Below, piece after piece: positions 40,101-47,374 of a DNA stretch of 64,000 bases. The stretch lies in contig NZ_BBQF01000003.1 of NCBI RefSeq assembly GCF_000813345.1, positions 434,001-498,000 on the forward strand, given 5' to 3'. Origin of the DNA: Sulfurospirillum arsenophilum NBRC 109478 (lineage in GTDB: Bacteria > Campylobacterota > Campylobacteria > Campylobacterales > Sulfurospirillaceae). Numbering within the stretch: position 1 is the stretch's first letter; every line of letters begins with the position of its first letter. Under the pieces are notes generated by a model, which did no database searches, had not been told where the DNA came from, and saw only the letters and a program-made list of their open reading frames with translations. The position numbers were made by a program, and so were the translations under genes.

Positions 40101-40385
40101 TTAATAACTCGCCAATTCTTGTATCAGCATCTTCACTTCATCTTTATCAAAAAATAGGTTAAACTCTAACTCTTTTGCAAACACTTTAAGTAAAGCAATT
40201 TTTTTCATTTGGCGTTCATCGGAATTTTGGATGGCTGAAAGCTCGGCATTTAACTTTTCTATGTAGTTTAGGCGTATCTCTTCTTGTTTTTGTTCTTTTG
40301 ATTTTGGCTGTTTGCGAGGTTTTAGTACAAGAAATAAGAAGCCAAGAAGAATAAGTATGAGAAGAATGCTGAAGAAAGTTTCCAC
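40101..40385 (-). CDS. Small membrane-anchored protein of unknown function
   Basis: 94 residues: an N-terminal helix (FFSILLILILLGFLFLVL) followed by a basic stretch (KPRKQPKSKEQKQEEIRLNY) and a charged helical cytoplasmic tail. It is probably anchored in the inner membrane with the tail inside. I do not recognise a family. It is divergent from purT, with the palindromic word in the shared gap. Confidence 0.6.
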   Translation of the reverse strand: METFFSILLILILLGFLFLVLKPRKQPKSKEQKQEEIRLNYIEKLNAELSAIQNSDERQMKKIALLKVFAKELEFNLFFDKDEVKMLIQELASY

Positions 40386-40393
40386 AAAAAACC

Positions 40394-40405
40394 TTTACAT
40401 GTAAA
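40394..40405. repeat. TTTACATGTAAA palindrome in the divergent gap before purT
   Basis: Exact 12-bp copy 8 bp upstream of the small membrane protein's start on the minus strand and about 110 bp from purT. Confidence 0.85.
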
Positions 40406-40516
40406 TGTATTTGATGCGTAAGTATATCCAACTCAGCGCTATAAAATTTTAAAGTTCTTTCATTTCTTAAACCACTTTTGTGTAAAATCTCTTAAACTAA
40501 CACAAAGAGGAATCCC

Positions 40517-41677
40517 ATGCACTTTACAACTCCCCTTAAAAGCAACAGCACCAAAATTATGCTCATTGGCAGTGGCGAACTTGGCAAAGAGGTTGTCATC
40601 GAAGCAACACGTCTTGGCATTGAAACCGTAGCGGTGGATTCGTATCCGCAAGCACCAGCGCACCTTGTTGCCAATAAAAGCTATGTCATCAATATGAAAA
40701 ACAAAGATGAGCTTTTAGAGGTGATTCGTCGTGAAAAGCCGACATACATCCTACCTGAGGTTGAAGCTCTGAGCATTGAAGCACTGATAGAGGCAGAGAA
40801 AGAGGGCTTTTGTGTCATTCCTAATGCGGACGCTGTCAAAAAGACGATGAATCGTAAAAACATTCGTGAGTTTGCTGCTGAAAAATTAGGGCTTAAAACC
40901 AGTGGATATGTCTTTGTTAAAACGCTTGAAGAGCTGCAAGAGGCGACAAAAAAGCTGGGCATTCCATGTGTGGTCAAGCCTGTTATGAGTTCATCAGGGC
41001 ATGGACAAAGTGTCATCCGAAGTGAGGCTGACATCCAAAAATCATGGGAGATTGCCAAAGAAGCCAGAGGCGATGCGAGCGAACTCATCGTTGAAGAGTT
41101 TGTGCCTTTTGATTATGAGATCACGCTCTTGACCGTTCGCAATGGCAAAGAGACTGTTTTTTGTGAGCCTATCGGGCATATCCAAGAAAACGGGGACTAT
41201 GTGCTCAGTTGGCAGCCAGTGCCGATGAAACCTGAAGTGTTAGCTAAAGCGCAAGTAATGGCTAAAACCGTTACCGATGGCTTAGGCGGTCGAGGACTTT
41301 TTGGAGTTGAATTTTTTGTGAAAAATGATGAAGTCTATTTTAGCGAACTTAGTCCTCGTCCTCACGACACGGGAATGGTCACGATGATAACGCAGTCTCA
41401 GAGTGAATTTGCTTTACATGTAAGAGCGGTTCTTGGCTTACCGCTTGATTTTACGTTTTACGGAGCAGGTGCGAGTGGTGCGTTTAAAAGCTTGAATGAA
41501 GAGCATGTACCAACACTAACCATTCCTGAGAGTGCATTTTCCAAAAACTCATACGTGCGTGTTTTTGGAAAACCCGTGAGCCATGTAGGACGACGTATGG
41601 CTGTAGCGTTGGTACTAGATGAAGTGGAAGCGGCGAAAAAAAGAGCCAAAGAGATCGTTTCGGCGATTATCGGGTAA
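40517..41677 (+). CDS. purT: Formate-dependent phosphoribosylglycinamide formyltransferase 2
   Basis: 386-residue ATP-grasp enzyme that makes formyl-GAR from GAR, formate and ATP in purine synthesis. Key segments: [101 protein letters not shown] and the C-terminal [16 protein letters not shown]. The stop overlaps the next start (TAATG). One TTACATGTAA word (ALHVRAV). Confidence 0.97.
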   Translation: MHFTTPLKSNSTKIMLIGSGELGKEVVIEATRLGIETVAVDSYPQAPAHLVANKSYVINMKNKDELLEVIRREKPTYILPEVEALSIEALIEAEKEGFCVIPNADAVKKTMNRKNIREFAAEKLGLKTSGYVFVKTLEELQEATKKLGIPCVVKPVMSSSGHGQSVIRSEADIQKSWEIAKEARGDASELIVEEFVPFDYEITLLTVRNGKETVFCEPIGHIQENGDYVLSWQPVPMKPEVLAKAQVMAKTVTDGLGGRGLFGVEFFVKNDEVYFSELSPRPHDTGMVTMITQSQSEFALHVRAVLGLPLDFTFYGAGASGAFKSLNEEHVPTLTIPESAFSKNSYVRVFGKPVSHVGRRMAVALVLDEVEAAKKRAKEIVSAIIG

Positions 41678-42144
41678 TGAAGCCAAAAATCCTTATAAGC
41701 GCGTGTTTGATCGGTGAAAATGTCAAGTACGATGGTGGGAATAATGCTTTGCATGTAAAGATTCTTGAACAGTGGAAGGAAGAGGGTGTTTTGGTTCCTC
41801 TTTGCCCCGAAGTCCTTGGAGGACTCAGTGTGCCAAGACCTGCATGCGAAGTGATCGAGGGAACCAACAGAGTCGTTTGCAAAAGCGGCGAAGATGTCAG
41901 TGTCGCTTTTGCAAAAGGTGCAAAAGAGAGTTTACGAATTGCACAAGAAGAGGGTGTTTGCATGGCGATCTTGAAAGCCAGAAGCCCCTCGTGTGGCAAA
42001 AACATCATCTATGATGGCACGTTTACAAGCACACGCGTGAATGATTCTGGGATTACATGTAAACTTTTGCAAGAGAGTGGTATTTTTGTTTTTAGTGAAG
42101 AGGAATTAGCGTTAGCCGAAGCATTTTGGAAGCAAAAAGGGTAA
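41677..42144 (+). CDS. DUF523 family protein
   Basis: 155 residues of the DUF523/YbbK-type family: ILISACLIGENVKYDGGNN at the start with conserved Cys, LCPEVLGGLSVPRPACEV, and LKARSPSCGKNIIYDGTF. The conserved cysteines suggest metal or Fe-S binding; function is unknown. Translationally coupled to purT (1-bp overlap). It holds one TTACATGTAA (ITCKLL) and one near-match TTTGCATGTAAA (ALHVK). Confidence 0.87.
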   Translation: MKPKILISACLIGENVKYDGGNNALHVKILEQWKEEGVLVPLCPEVLGGLSVPRPACEVIEGTNRVVCKSGEDVSVAFAKGAKESLRIAQEEGVCMAILKARSPSCGKNIIYDGTFTSTRVNDSGITCKLLQESGIFVFSEEELALAEAFWKQKG

Positions 42145-42170
42145 ACTCGATAGATCCTTTTTGCAGAATT

Positions 42171-42182
42171 TTTACATGTAAA
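42171..42182. repeat. TTTACATGTAAA palindrome in the convergent gap
   Basis: Exact 12-bp copy sitting between the DUF523 gene and the convergent transglutaminase-like gene, directly against the latter's stop codon. No other hairpin is seen here. Confidence 0.85.
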
Positions 42183-42183
42183 G

Positions 42184-42783
42184 CTAAAGTAGTGTTATTT
42201 CCGTACAATCGGGAAGATGTTTAAGCGACTCTTCAAAGCTTGTGTACGTTTGCAAGGCTGTGATAATGATGCTCAAAGGCTCACTCAGTATCTCTTGAAA
42301 GTCTATTTCATGGGATGCTTTGACTCTAAAGGCGAGTTGCTCAAGCGGTGGAGAGAATTCTGCATTAACTCCTTTTTTATTGCCTCTCGCATCAACGCGG
42401 TACCAGCCGAAATCTTTCAGATAAAGGGCATTGAGTCCATGCAGTGTGTAAGGCTCACCTCCATTCTCCAAAAGGCTTAGTCTTTGGTAACAAAATCCTG
42501 CTGGTATACCATTGGCACGACACAATGCTGCTAGAAGATGGCTCTTGGCATAGCACCAGCCCGTTTGATACGCTAAGACATCACTGGCTTTACATGTAAT
42601 GATGGCATCTTTATGATCTCCCGTATGACGGATGTGGTCTCGCACAAAGGTAAAACAGCTTTTGGCAATCTCAACATCGCTGTTAGAATTCCCTTTTAAC
42701 GCTTTTGCTTTCGCTAAAATCGTAGGGTGTTCAAAATCAATGACGAATGAACTTTGAAGATAGCCTTCTAGATTAGACTTCAT
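42184..42783 (-). CDS. Transglutaminase-like cysteine peptidase-fold protein
   Basis: About 199 residues of the transglutaminase-like superfamily: the catalytic Cys in YQTGWCYAKSHLLAALCR, His in YTLHGLNALYLK, and Asp in WYRVDARGN. No signal peptide, so a cytoplasmic hydrolase or peptidase is likely. The start ATG overlaps the upstream acetyltransferase stop (ATGAAGTCTAA); a longer frame with an upstream Met exists. One TTACATGTAA word codes ITCKAS. Confidence 0.85.
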   Translation of the reverse strand: MKSNLEGYLQSSFVIDFEHPTILAKAKALKGNSNSDVEIAKSCFTFVRDHIRHTGDHKDAIITCKASDVLAYQTGWCYAKSHLLAALCRANGIPAGFCYQRLSLLENGGEPYTLHGLNALYLKDFGWYRVDARGNKKGVNAEFSPPLEQLAFRVKASHEIDFQEILSEPLSIIITALQTYTSFEESLKHLPDCTEITLL

Positions 42784-43204
42784 AGATAATTTCTCGATCA
42801 AGCGCATCTTCTTTGTCTTTGAAGATAGCCATGGCAGTGTTCATCGGTAAAAATCCCAATTTTGCGTAAAATGGCTCTTTCCCGGGACTTGCGTAGAGGA
42901 TGATTTTATTGTGGTCTTTTGAAAATTCAATCAATTTGGTCACGATCTCTTTGCCGATGCCCATACCTTGGAAGTCGGGATGAATGGCAATGTCACAAAT
43001 ATAGGAGCAATCAATTCCATCCGAGAGCGCTCTTCCTACACCGATTAAGGCGTGGTCTTTATAGACTAAACATTTGTATTTGCTGTTTCCATAGACAGTT
43101 TTTAAATCTTCTAATTTTTTATGCCCCAGTGGCGCTATCTTGTAGAGATGTAATAATTCTTCCCAATCCAGTGCATCGGTGCTATAGCTCCATACGAGTT
43201 CCAT
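42773..43204 (-). CDS. GNAT family N-acetyltransferase
   Basis: 143 residues of the GNAT fold: YICDIAIHPDFQGMGIGKEIVTKL contains the acetyl-CoA pyrophosphate loop (Q/R-x-x-G-x-G), and KIILYASPGKEPFYAKLGF forms the C-terminal strand-helix. Substrate unknown. Likely co-transcribed with the transglutaminase-like gene (overlap of 11 bp). Confidence 0.9.
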   Translation of the reverse strand: MELVWSYSTDALDWEELLHLYKIAPLGHKKLEDLKTVYGNSKYKCLVYKDHALIGVGRALSDGIDCSYICDIAIHPDFQGMGIGKEIVTKLIEFSKDHNKIILYASPGKEPFYAKLGFLPMNTAMAIFKDKEDALDREIIYEV

Positions 43205-43214
43205 TGTAACTCCT

Positions 43215-43505
43215 TTATTTATTGGCTAGAAATTCTACGTGCGGTGACGTCATGGAGGCTATAAATTCAGTGATTTCATACTGAGCTACACCGTGAATGT
43301 AAAAAGGATCACGCGCGATGATGGCTTCCATCTCTGCTTTGTTTGCGGCAAGTGCTAAAATGACCCCACCTGTGCGAGGATTTTTACGTCCTGAAGCTAA
43401 GAAAACACCTTTGGCATAGTGCGTTTTGAGAAACTCGACATGATCGCTTAGATGTGCATCGACTTCCTCAAGAGATTTGTGATAGGTTAAAGAGATAATA
43501 AACAT
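43215..43505 (-). CDS. YCII-related domain protein
   Basis: 96-residue YCII-like protein: FIISLTYHKSLEEVDAHLSDHVEFL at the start, then GVFLASGRKNPRTGGVILAL and IIARDPFYIHGVAQYEITEF. The His and Asp of the family's putative active site are present. Function unknown; a small cytoplasmic enzyme or binding protein. Confidence 0.88.
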   Translation of the reverse strand: MFIISLTYHKSLEEVDAHLSDHVEFLKTHYAKGVFLASGRKNPRTGGVILALAANKAEMEAIIARDPFYIHGVAQYEITEFIASMTSPHVEFLANK

Positions 43506-43515
43506 AGCAACTCCG

Positions 43516-43872
43516 TTAAGAACTGTAAATTTGATTTTGTACTTTTTTTGTCAGTGAAGCAAAAACAAGGTCGTACGAGTCATCGATCCATTCAAAAAGC
43601 ATTGTATCGTCCACTTCACCTTCGCAGATGACGGTATTCCAATGTTTTTTATTCATATGGTACCCTGCGATAACACTGTGATACATCTCACGAAGTTCAC
43701 GCGCATAAAAGGGATCGCATTTGAGGTTAATGCGTGGCGGGTTGCTTTCTTCATCAATGAGAGCAAAGATCTTATTGCCAACTTTATAAACAGCAGTTGT
43801 TTCATCAAAGGGATATTCCTTAATGGCACCTATGTGGCTAAGGCAGTAGTTATTGAGGATTTCAAACGTCAT
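43516..43872 (-). CDS. MmcQ/YjbR family DNA-binding-fold protein
   Basis: 118 residues of the MmcQ/YjbR family, which has a double-wing fold: EYPFDETTAVYKVGNKIFAL, INLKCDPFYARELREMYHSV, and GYHMNKKHWNTVICEGEVDD with the conserved HWNT motif. Family function is not firmly known. One base separates it from tag upstream. Confidence 0.88.
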   Translation of the reverse strand: MTFEILNNYCLSHIGAIKEYPFDETTAVYKVGNKIFALIDEESNPPRINLKCDPFYARELREMYHSVIAGYHMNKKHWNTVICEGEVDDTMLFEWIDDSYDLVFASLTKKVQNQIYSS

Positions 43873-44436
43873 TTATTTGCACCTGCAACTGTTCTCATGG
43901 TCATTTACCATGCCACACGCTTGCATAAACGCATAAATGGTGGTGGTTCCTACAAATTTGAAGCCACGTTTTTTGAGATCTTTGGTTAGGGCATCTGAAA
44001 TCGGCGAAGTACACGCTGCTGTTTTGTAATCAGGCACATCGTTGATGATGGTTTTACCACTCACATAACCCCAAAAATAAGCATCGAGTGAGCCGAACTC
44101 GTGGATGATAGTTTGGCAGAGTTTTGCATTATTGATGATGGCTTCGATCTTTGGGCGACTCTTGATAACTTCGCCTTCACTTAAAATACGTTCAACATCC
44201 ATTTCACTCAAATGTGCCACTTTTTCAAGGACAAAGCTTGCAAAGGCATTGCGGTAGCCATCGCGTTTTTTAAGAATGGTGAGCCAACTCAGCCCAGCAG
44301 ATTGCGTTTCAAGGCAAAAAAGTTCAAAGAGTGCGCGGTCATCATGCAGAGGTTTTCCCCACTCTTCATCGTGGTATGCCACATAGGTAGGATCACTCAG
44401 TTTTACCCAGCCACAGCGCGAAAGATTTTGTGTCAT
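43873..44436 (-). CDS. tag: DNA-3-methyladenine glycosylase I
   Basis: 187 residues; excises 3-methyladenine from alkylated DNA. It has RCGWVKLSDPTYVAYHDEEWG at the N-terminus, LFELFCLETQSAGLSWLTIL, RDGYRNAFASF, and C-terminal FMQACGMVNDHENSCRCK; Cys8, a His near 20 and the HENSCRC cluster form the zinc site typical of Tag. Divergent from the AraC-type regulator. Confidence 0.96.
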   Translation of the reverse strand: MTQNLSRCGWVKLSDPTYVAYHDEEWGKPLHDDRALFELFCLETQSAGLSWLTILKKRDGYRNAFASFVLEKVAHLSEMDVERILSEGEVIKSRPKIEAIINNAKLCQTIIHEFGSLDAYFWGYVSGKTIINDVPDYKTAACTSPISDALTKDLKKRGFKFVGTTTIYAFMQACGMVNDHENSCRCK

Positions 44437-44506
44437 TTTTTCTTCTCCTCAAAGAGGTATCATGCTAAAATTATAGCTCAATAGAGTTAACGAACAGGAA
44501 ATACCA

Positions 44507-45388
44507 ATGTCCATCCACGTGCTTGAATATATTAAAAAAAATTATAAAGACCATGCGATTGAAGCCAATGGTGTGGTGATAGCGCGCTATTTTGTTGTGG
44601 AGGATCACTACAAAGCCGAAGCGTATATGGAGCAAAATCTTCTCAACATTATCTTGGAAGGTAAAAAGATGCTCCACACTAAAAGTGGTGATGTTGAGGT
44701 GAGAGCTGGCGAGGCATTTTTTCTATCGCGTGGTGAATACGTGATGAGTGAAGTGTGTGAGGGTGGTAAATATGCGTGTTTGCTCATCTTTTTTGATGAG
44801 AAGGTCATTGGCAATTGGTTATCGCCCATCTTAGAGAAACTACCTTTACATGTAAAGATGCCAAGTCATACGCCAGAGCCTTTTTGTAAGATAGAACTTA
44901 CCCCGATTATGAAAAGTACAGCACTTTCACTGTTGCCTTTTATCGAGCAAAAGCCCGCTTTTGTGGATCGTATTTTGGTGTTGAAACTGCAAGAACTTTT
45001 ACTTCTGCTTTTAGGCTCTCCTGAAGGATCAAAGCTGGTCTCTTATTTTCATACATTGCTTCCAAGAGGTATTGATCTTAAAGTCTTTATGGAGGCAAAT
45101 TTTGCGCAAAACTGGAGCATTGCAGAGTTTGCAAAGCACAGTGGTAGAAGTTTGAGCGCATTTAAAACAGAGTTTGCGTCGCAATTAAAGGCCACTCCCA
45201 TGAAGTGGATACTTGATAAGCGAGTAGAGCATGCCCATTTTCTGATTAAAAAAGGTGGACTTAGCATCGGTGAGGCGTCATTTAGGGCAGGTTTTAAAAG
45301 TCAGTCTCATTTTACGCGTCTTTTTAAAGCACGCCATATTCAAACACCCAAAGACCTCACAGGCAAAAAATCAAACCTTACAGACTAA
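44507..45388 (+). CDS. AraC-family transcriptional regulator
   Basis: 293 residues. An N-terminal cupin-like sensing domain (LEGKKMLHTKSGDVEVRAGEAFF) precedes two helix-turn-helix motifs (WSIAEFAKHSGRSLSAFKTEF and LSIGEASFRAGFKSQSHFTRL) ending in the family tail. It may control the divergent tag operon or the downstream PEBP gene; this is not shown by the sequence. An exact palindromic word codes LHVKMPS. Confidence 0.9.
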   Translation: MSIHVLEYIKKNYKDHAIEANGVVIARYFVVEDHYKAEAYMEQNLLNIILEGKKMLHTKSGDVEVRAGEAFFLSRGEYVMSEVCEGGKYACLLIFFDEKVIGNWLSPILEKLPLHVKMPSHTPEPFCKIELTPIMKSTALSLLPFIEQKPAFVDRILVLKLQELLLLLLGSPEGSKLVSYFHTLLPRGIDLKVFMEANFAQNWSIAEFAKHSGRSLSAFKTEFASQLKATPMKWILDKRVEHAHFLIKKGGLSIGEASFRAGFKSQSHFTRLFKARHIQTPKDLTGKKSNLTD

Positions 45389-45401
45389 CACTATAACTCT
45401 T

Positions 45402-45413
45402 TTTACATGTAAA
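45402..45413. repeat. TTTACATGTAAA palindrome between the AraC-type and PEBP genes
   Basis: Exact 12-bp copy 13 bp after the regulator's stop and about 30 bp before the PEBP gene. Confidence 0.85.
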
Positions 45414-45447
45414 ATAATCCTTGAAATTTTAGACAAAAGGATTATGG

Positions 45448-45987
45448 ATGAAAATGAAATATATGATAGCCGCATTGATGTTGGCAGGAAGTACGCTTTT
45501 TGCAGGAGGGTTTACGCTTTACAGTAACGACCTTGGTGGTCAACTCACGAAAGCACAAGAGGCTTCAAGCTTTGGATGTGATGGCTCAAACATCTCTCCT
45601 GAGCTTCACTGGAGCAATGCGCCCTCTGGTACTAAGAGTTTTGCGGTCACTGTTTATGATCCCGATGCGCCAACAGGAAGTGGCTGGTGGCACTGGGTTG
45701 TTTTTAACATCCCTTCATCCATAAATGCATTACCTGCTGATTTTGGCAATGTGAGCAAAACAGCAACTCTTTCGGCGATTCAAAGTATTACCGATTATGG
45801 TAAAGCAGGATTTGGTGGAGCGTGTCCACCTAAAGGGGATAAAGCGCATCGCTATATTTTTACAGTGCATGCACTCAGTGTGGATAAACTTCCTTTAGAT
45901 GCGTCTTCCATGCCAGCCCTTGTTGGCTTTATGCTAGGTGCCAATACCCTTGCTAAAGCAACATTGGTTTCGTACTATCAACGCTAA
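45448..45987 (+). CDS. YbhB/YbcL family Raf kinase inhibitor-like (PEBP) protein, exported
   Basis: 179 residues with a signal peptide (MKMKYMIAALMLAGSTLFAG) and a PEBP fold: SFGCDGSNISPELHWSNAP, VTVYDPDAPTGSGWWHWVVF, and FGGACPPKGDKAHRYIFTVHA, which carry the ligand-pocket residues. Periplasmic PEBP proteins bind anions or phospholipid heads; role unknown. An ATG 4 bp upstream is in another frame. Confidence 0.9.
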   Translation: MKMKYMIAALMLAGSTLFAGGFTLYSNDLGGQLTKAQEASSFGCDGSNISPELHWSNAPSGTKSFAVTVYDPDAPTGSGWWHWVVFNIPSSINALPADFGNVSKTATLSAIQSITDYGKAGFGGACPPKGDKAHRYIFTVHALSVDKLPLDASSMPALVGFMLGANTLAKATLVSYYQR

Positions 45988-45996
45988 GATGTGAAA

Positions 45997-46022
45997 GCAA
46001 ACGCCTAGAAAATGGCGTTTGC
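45997..46022 (+). terminator. Hairpin between the PEBP and DUF2798 genes
   Basis: GCAAACGCC and GGCGTTTGC form a perfect 9-bp stem with an 8-nt loop in a convergent gap. No uridine tract follows, so it may stop either transcript only weakly. Confidence 0.55.
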
Positions 46023-46031
46023 AGTAATATA

Positions 46032-46259
46032 TCAAGGTATAGACGCTATCTTTTGTGCTAGTTTTTGAGCAAAAGGAAAGACCATCAAAATAGTTGGAAA
46101 TGCAATGGCATACGCGATAGCCCACGAATGAAACCAAATACTCAAAAAATGATTGACAACACCTATATTAATAAAGGTGATGGCCCCCGACATGATAAAA
46201 CTCATGAAACCCGACATGATCAATGTTTGCACATAAAGAAGATATTTACTTGAAACCAC
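46032..46259 (-). CDS. DUF2798 family small membrane protein
   Basis: 75 residues with two membrane helices: YLLYVQTLIMSGFMSFIMSGAI and WAIAYAIAFPTILMVFPFAQKL. This matches the DUF2798 pattern (function unknown). It follows the carboxymuconolactone-decarboxylase-like gene by 2 bp and is probably co-regulated with it by the divergent MerR-type protein. Confidence 0.83.
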   Translation of the reverse strand: MVSSKYLLYVQTLIMSGFMSFIMSGAITFINIGVVNHFLSIWFHSWAIAYAIAFPTILMVFPFAQKLAQKIASIP

Positions 46260-46261
46260 GG

Positions 46262-46648
46262 CTATTCCTTTGATGTGTTGCGTTCATTAAAGACTTCTTT
46301 GGCGATAAAAAGCCCATTGAGTGCTGCTGGGAAACCTGCGTAAACCGCCATTTGAATCATAATCTCAATGATCTCTTGTTGGCTACATCCTACATTTAAT
46401 GCACCATGCACATGCACTTTGAGCTGTGGTGCGGCTGTTCCCATGGCTGTGAGTGCTGCAACTGTAGCAATTTCTCTTGATTTCAGATCAAGTCCTTCTC
46501 GGCTATAAATATCACCGAAAGGAAATTCAATGAGCAAGTCAGCAAAATCAGGGGCGATTTCGTTAAGGGCATTTATGACTTTTTCGCCTGCTTGTCCATC
46601 TATTTCTCCTAATTTTTCAAGTCCTATTTTATAACGTTCTGATTTCAT
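46262..46648 (-). CDS. Carboxymuconolactone decarboxylase (AhpD-like) family protein
   Basis: 128 residues. [21 protein letters not shown] and [30 protein letters not shown] are typical of the CMD family, followed by [24 protein letters not shown]. The AhpD CxxC pair is absent; one Cys lies in VGCSQQ. Family members act as peroxidases or lactone enzymes; substrate unknown. GAGGAAAT precedes the ATG, and a perfect inverted repeat covers its -10 region. Confidence 0.88.
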   Translation of the reverse strand: MKSERYKIGLEKLGEIDGQAGEKVINALNEIAPDFADLLIEFPFGDIYSREGLDLKSREIATVAALTAMGTAAPQLKVHVHGALNVGCSQQEIIEIMIQMAVYAGFPAALNGLFIAKEVFNERNTSKE

Positions 46649-46663
46649 TATTTCCTCCGTAAT

Positions 46664-46680
46664 TTGTATATTATATACAA
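46664..46680 (-). promoter_or_regulatory. Perfect inverted repeat over the CMD gene promoter, probable MerR-type operator
   Basis: TTGTATA-TTA-TATACAA is a perfect 7-bp inverted repeat. On the minus strand it embeds a TATAAT -10 element, about 20 bp before the CMD start. A second palindrome-like site (TTGTATGAAATTGTACAA, 46684-46701) follows. Binding by the divergent MerR-type protein is inferred. Confidence 0.55.
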
Positions 46681-46714
46681 TAATTGTATGAAATTGTACA
46701 ATGGCGAAACTTAT

Positions 46715-46743
46715 TTGTATATTAATGACAAAATATGTATACT
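46715..46743 (+). promoter_or_regulatory. Promoter of the MerR-type gene with overlapping operator-like site
   Basis: TTGTAT (46715-46720) and TATACT (46738-46743) are 17 bp apart. The same segment begins TTGTATATTAATGACAA, a degenerate copy of the CMD operator with an identical left arm, suggesting autoregulation. Confidence 0.45.
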
Positions 46744-46780
46744 ATTGACAATTAATTTTGCATTGATGAAGGATTGCATT

Positions 46781-47086
46781 GTGTTTGAAGAACTTTTTGA
46801 TCCAAAATTGGTCTCACAACTTTTAGTAAGTATCGGTGATGTTTCGGATGTAACAGGCATTGAGCAGAGAAAACTGCGCTATTGGGAAGAAAAAGGGATT
46901 ATCAAATCATCGTGTACCAAAAATGGAGGCAATAGAAAGTTTGATTATATCAATATCAAAAAAATATTGCTGATCAAAGAGCTGCTAGATGAAGGTTTTA
47001 CGCTGGAAGCTGCTGTTAATAAAGTTGAAACACGAATAAAAAATATCACAGAAACATTTGGAAAACTGCGAAACATTAACGCCTAA
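46781..47086 (+). CDS. MerR-family transcriptional regulator (short)
   Basis: 101 residues: a winged-helix MerR domain with IGDVSDVTGIEQRKLRYWEEKGIIKSS and GNRKFDYINIKKILLIKELLDEGFTLEAA, followed by a short helix and no effector-binding domain. GTG is chosen because AAGGA lies 7 bp before it; an in-frame ATG at 46766 has no ribosome-binding site. It is divergent from the CMD-DUF2798 pair and flanked by repeated TTGTATA half-sites. Confidence 0.85.
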   Translation: MFEELFDPKLVSQLLVSIGDVSDVTGIEQRKLRYWEEKGIIKSSCTKNGGNRKFDYINIKKILLIKELLDEGFTLEAAVNKVETRIKNITETFGKLRNINA

Positions 47087-47164
47087 AATGATATAAAAGA
47101 GATAAAATAACTCTTATTAACTTTTTGTTTACGAAAGGTTAATAGAGCGTTTAAACAACTACTC

Positions 47165-47261
47165 TATACTTTCACTACCAAGACAATTACCTCCTTTTTG
47201 TGAATAACTTAACAACTTTAAAAATCAGCTTCCAGATTGCCCGGTCTGGAAGCTTTTTTTA
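47165..47261 (+). ncRNA. Candidate small RNA with anti-Shine-Dalgarno motif and intrinsic terminator
   Basis: TATACT at 47165 looks like a -10 box; a transcript starting about 47177 and ending in the terminator would be about 85 nt. It would carry a single-stranded ACCTCCTTTTTG segment, complementary to ribosome-binding sites, then an A/T-rich linker and the stem-loop. There is no open reading frame of note. The alternative is a long 3' untranslated region of the MerR-type gene. Confidence 0.4.
47227..47261 (+). terminator. Intrinsic terminator downstream of the MerR-type gene
   Basis: AGCTTCCAGA and TCTGGAAGCT form a perfect 10-bp stem around TTGCCCGG, followed by seven T residues. It is one of the clearest intrinsic terminators in the window, yet it lies 140 bp beyond the nearest stop codon. 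Confidence 0.85.
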
Positions 47262-47280
47262 TTTTTGACACGCAAAAAAA

Positions 47281-47345
47281 GCAAAGCTCTTTTTACTACG
47301 CTAGCCGCTGAGGCACTAAAGCTTGACGACAATGTCGTCAGAATA
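47281..47345 (+). repeat. Dispersed intergenic repeat, copy A, with hairpin
   Basis: It shares GCAAAGCTC, CTACG and CTAAAGCTTG at matching spacing with copy B at 56446-56508 (opposite strand). Its hairpin TGACGACA-A-TGTCGTCA corresponds to TGCCAAC-GAT-GTTGGCA in copy B, with two base pairs changed on both sides. Confidence 0.6.
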
Positions 47346-47361
47346 TTTTTCTTCACTATGT

Positions 47362-47367
47362 TATAAT
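47362..47367 (+). promoter_or_regulatory. -10 element just before the peptide-binding protein gene
   Basis: TATAAT ends 7 bp before the ATG at 47375, so the predicted start of transcription falls at or next to the start codon. No ribosome-binding site lies between. Leaderless translation is implied. Confidence 0.5.
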
Positions 47368-47374
47368 CCTTTCT

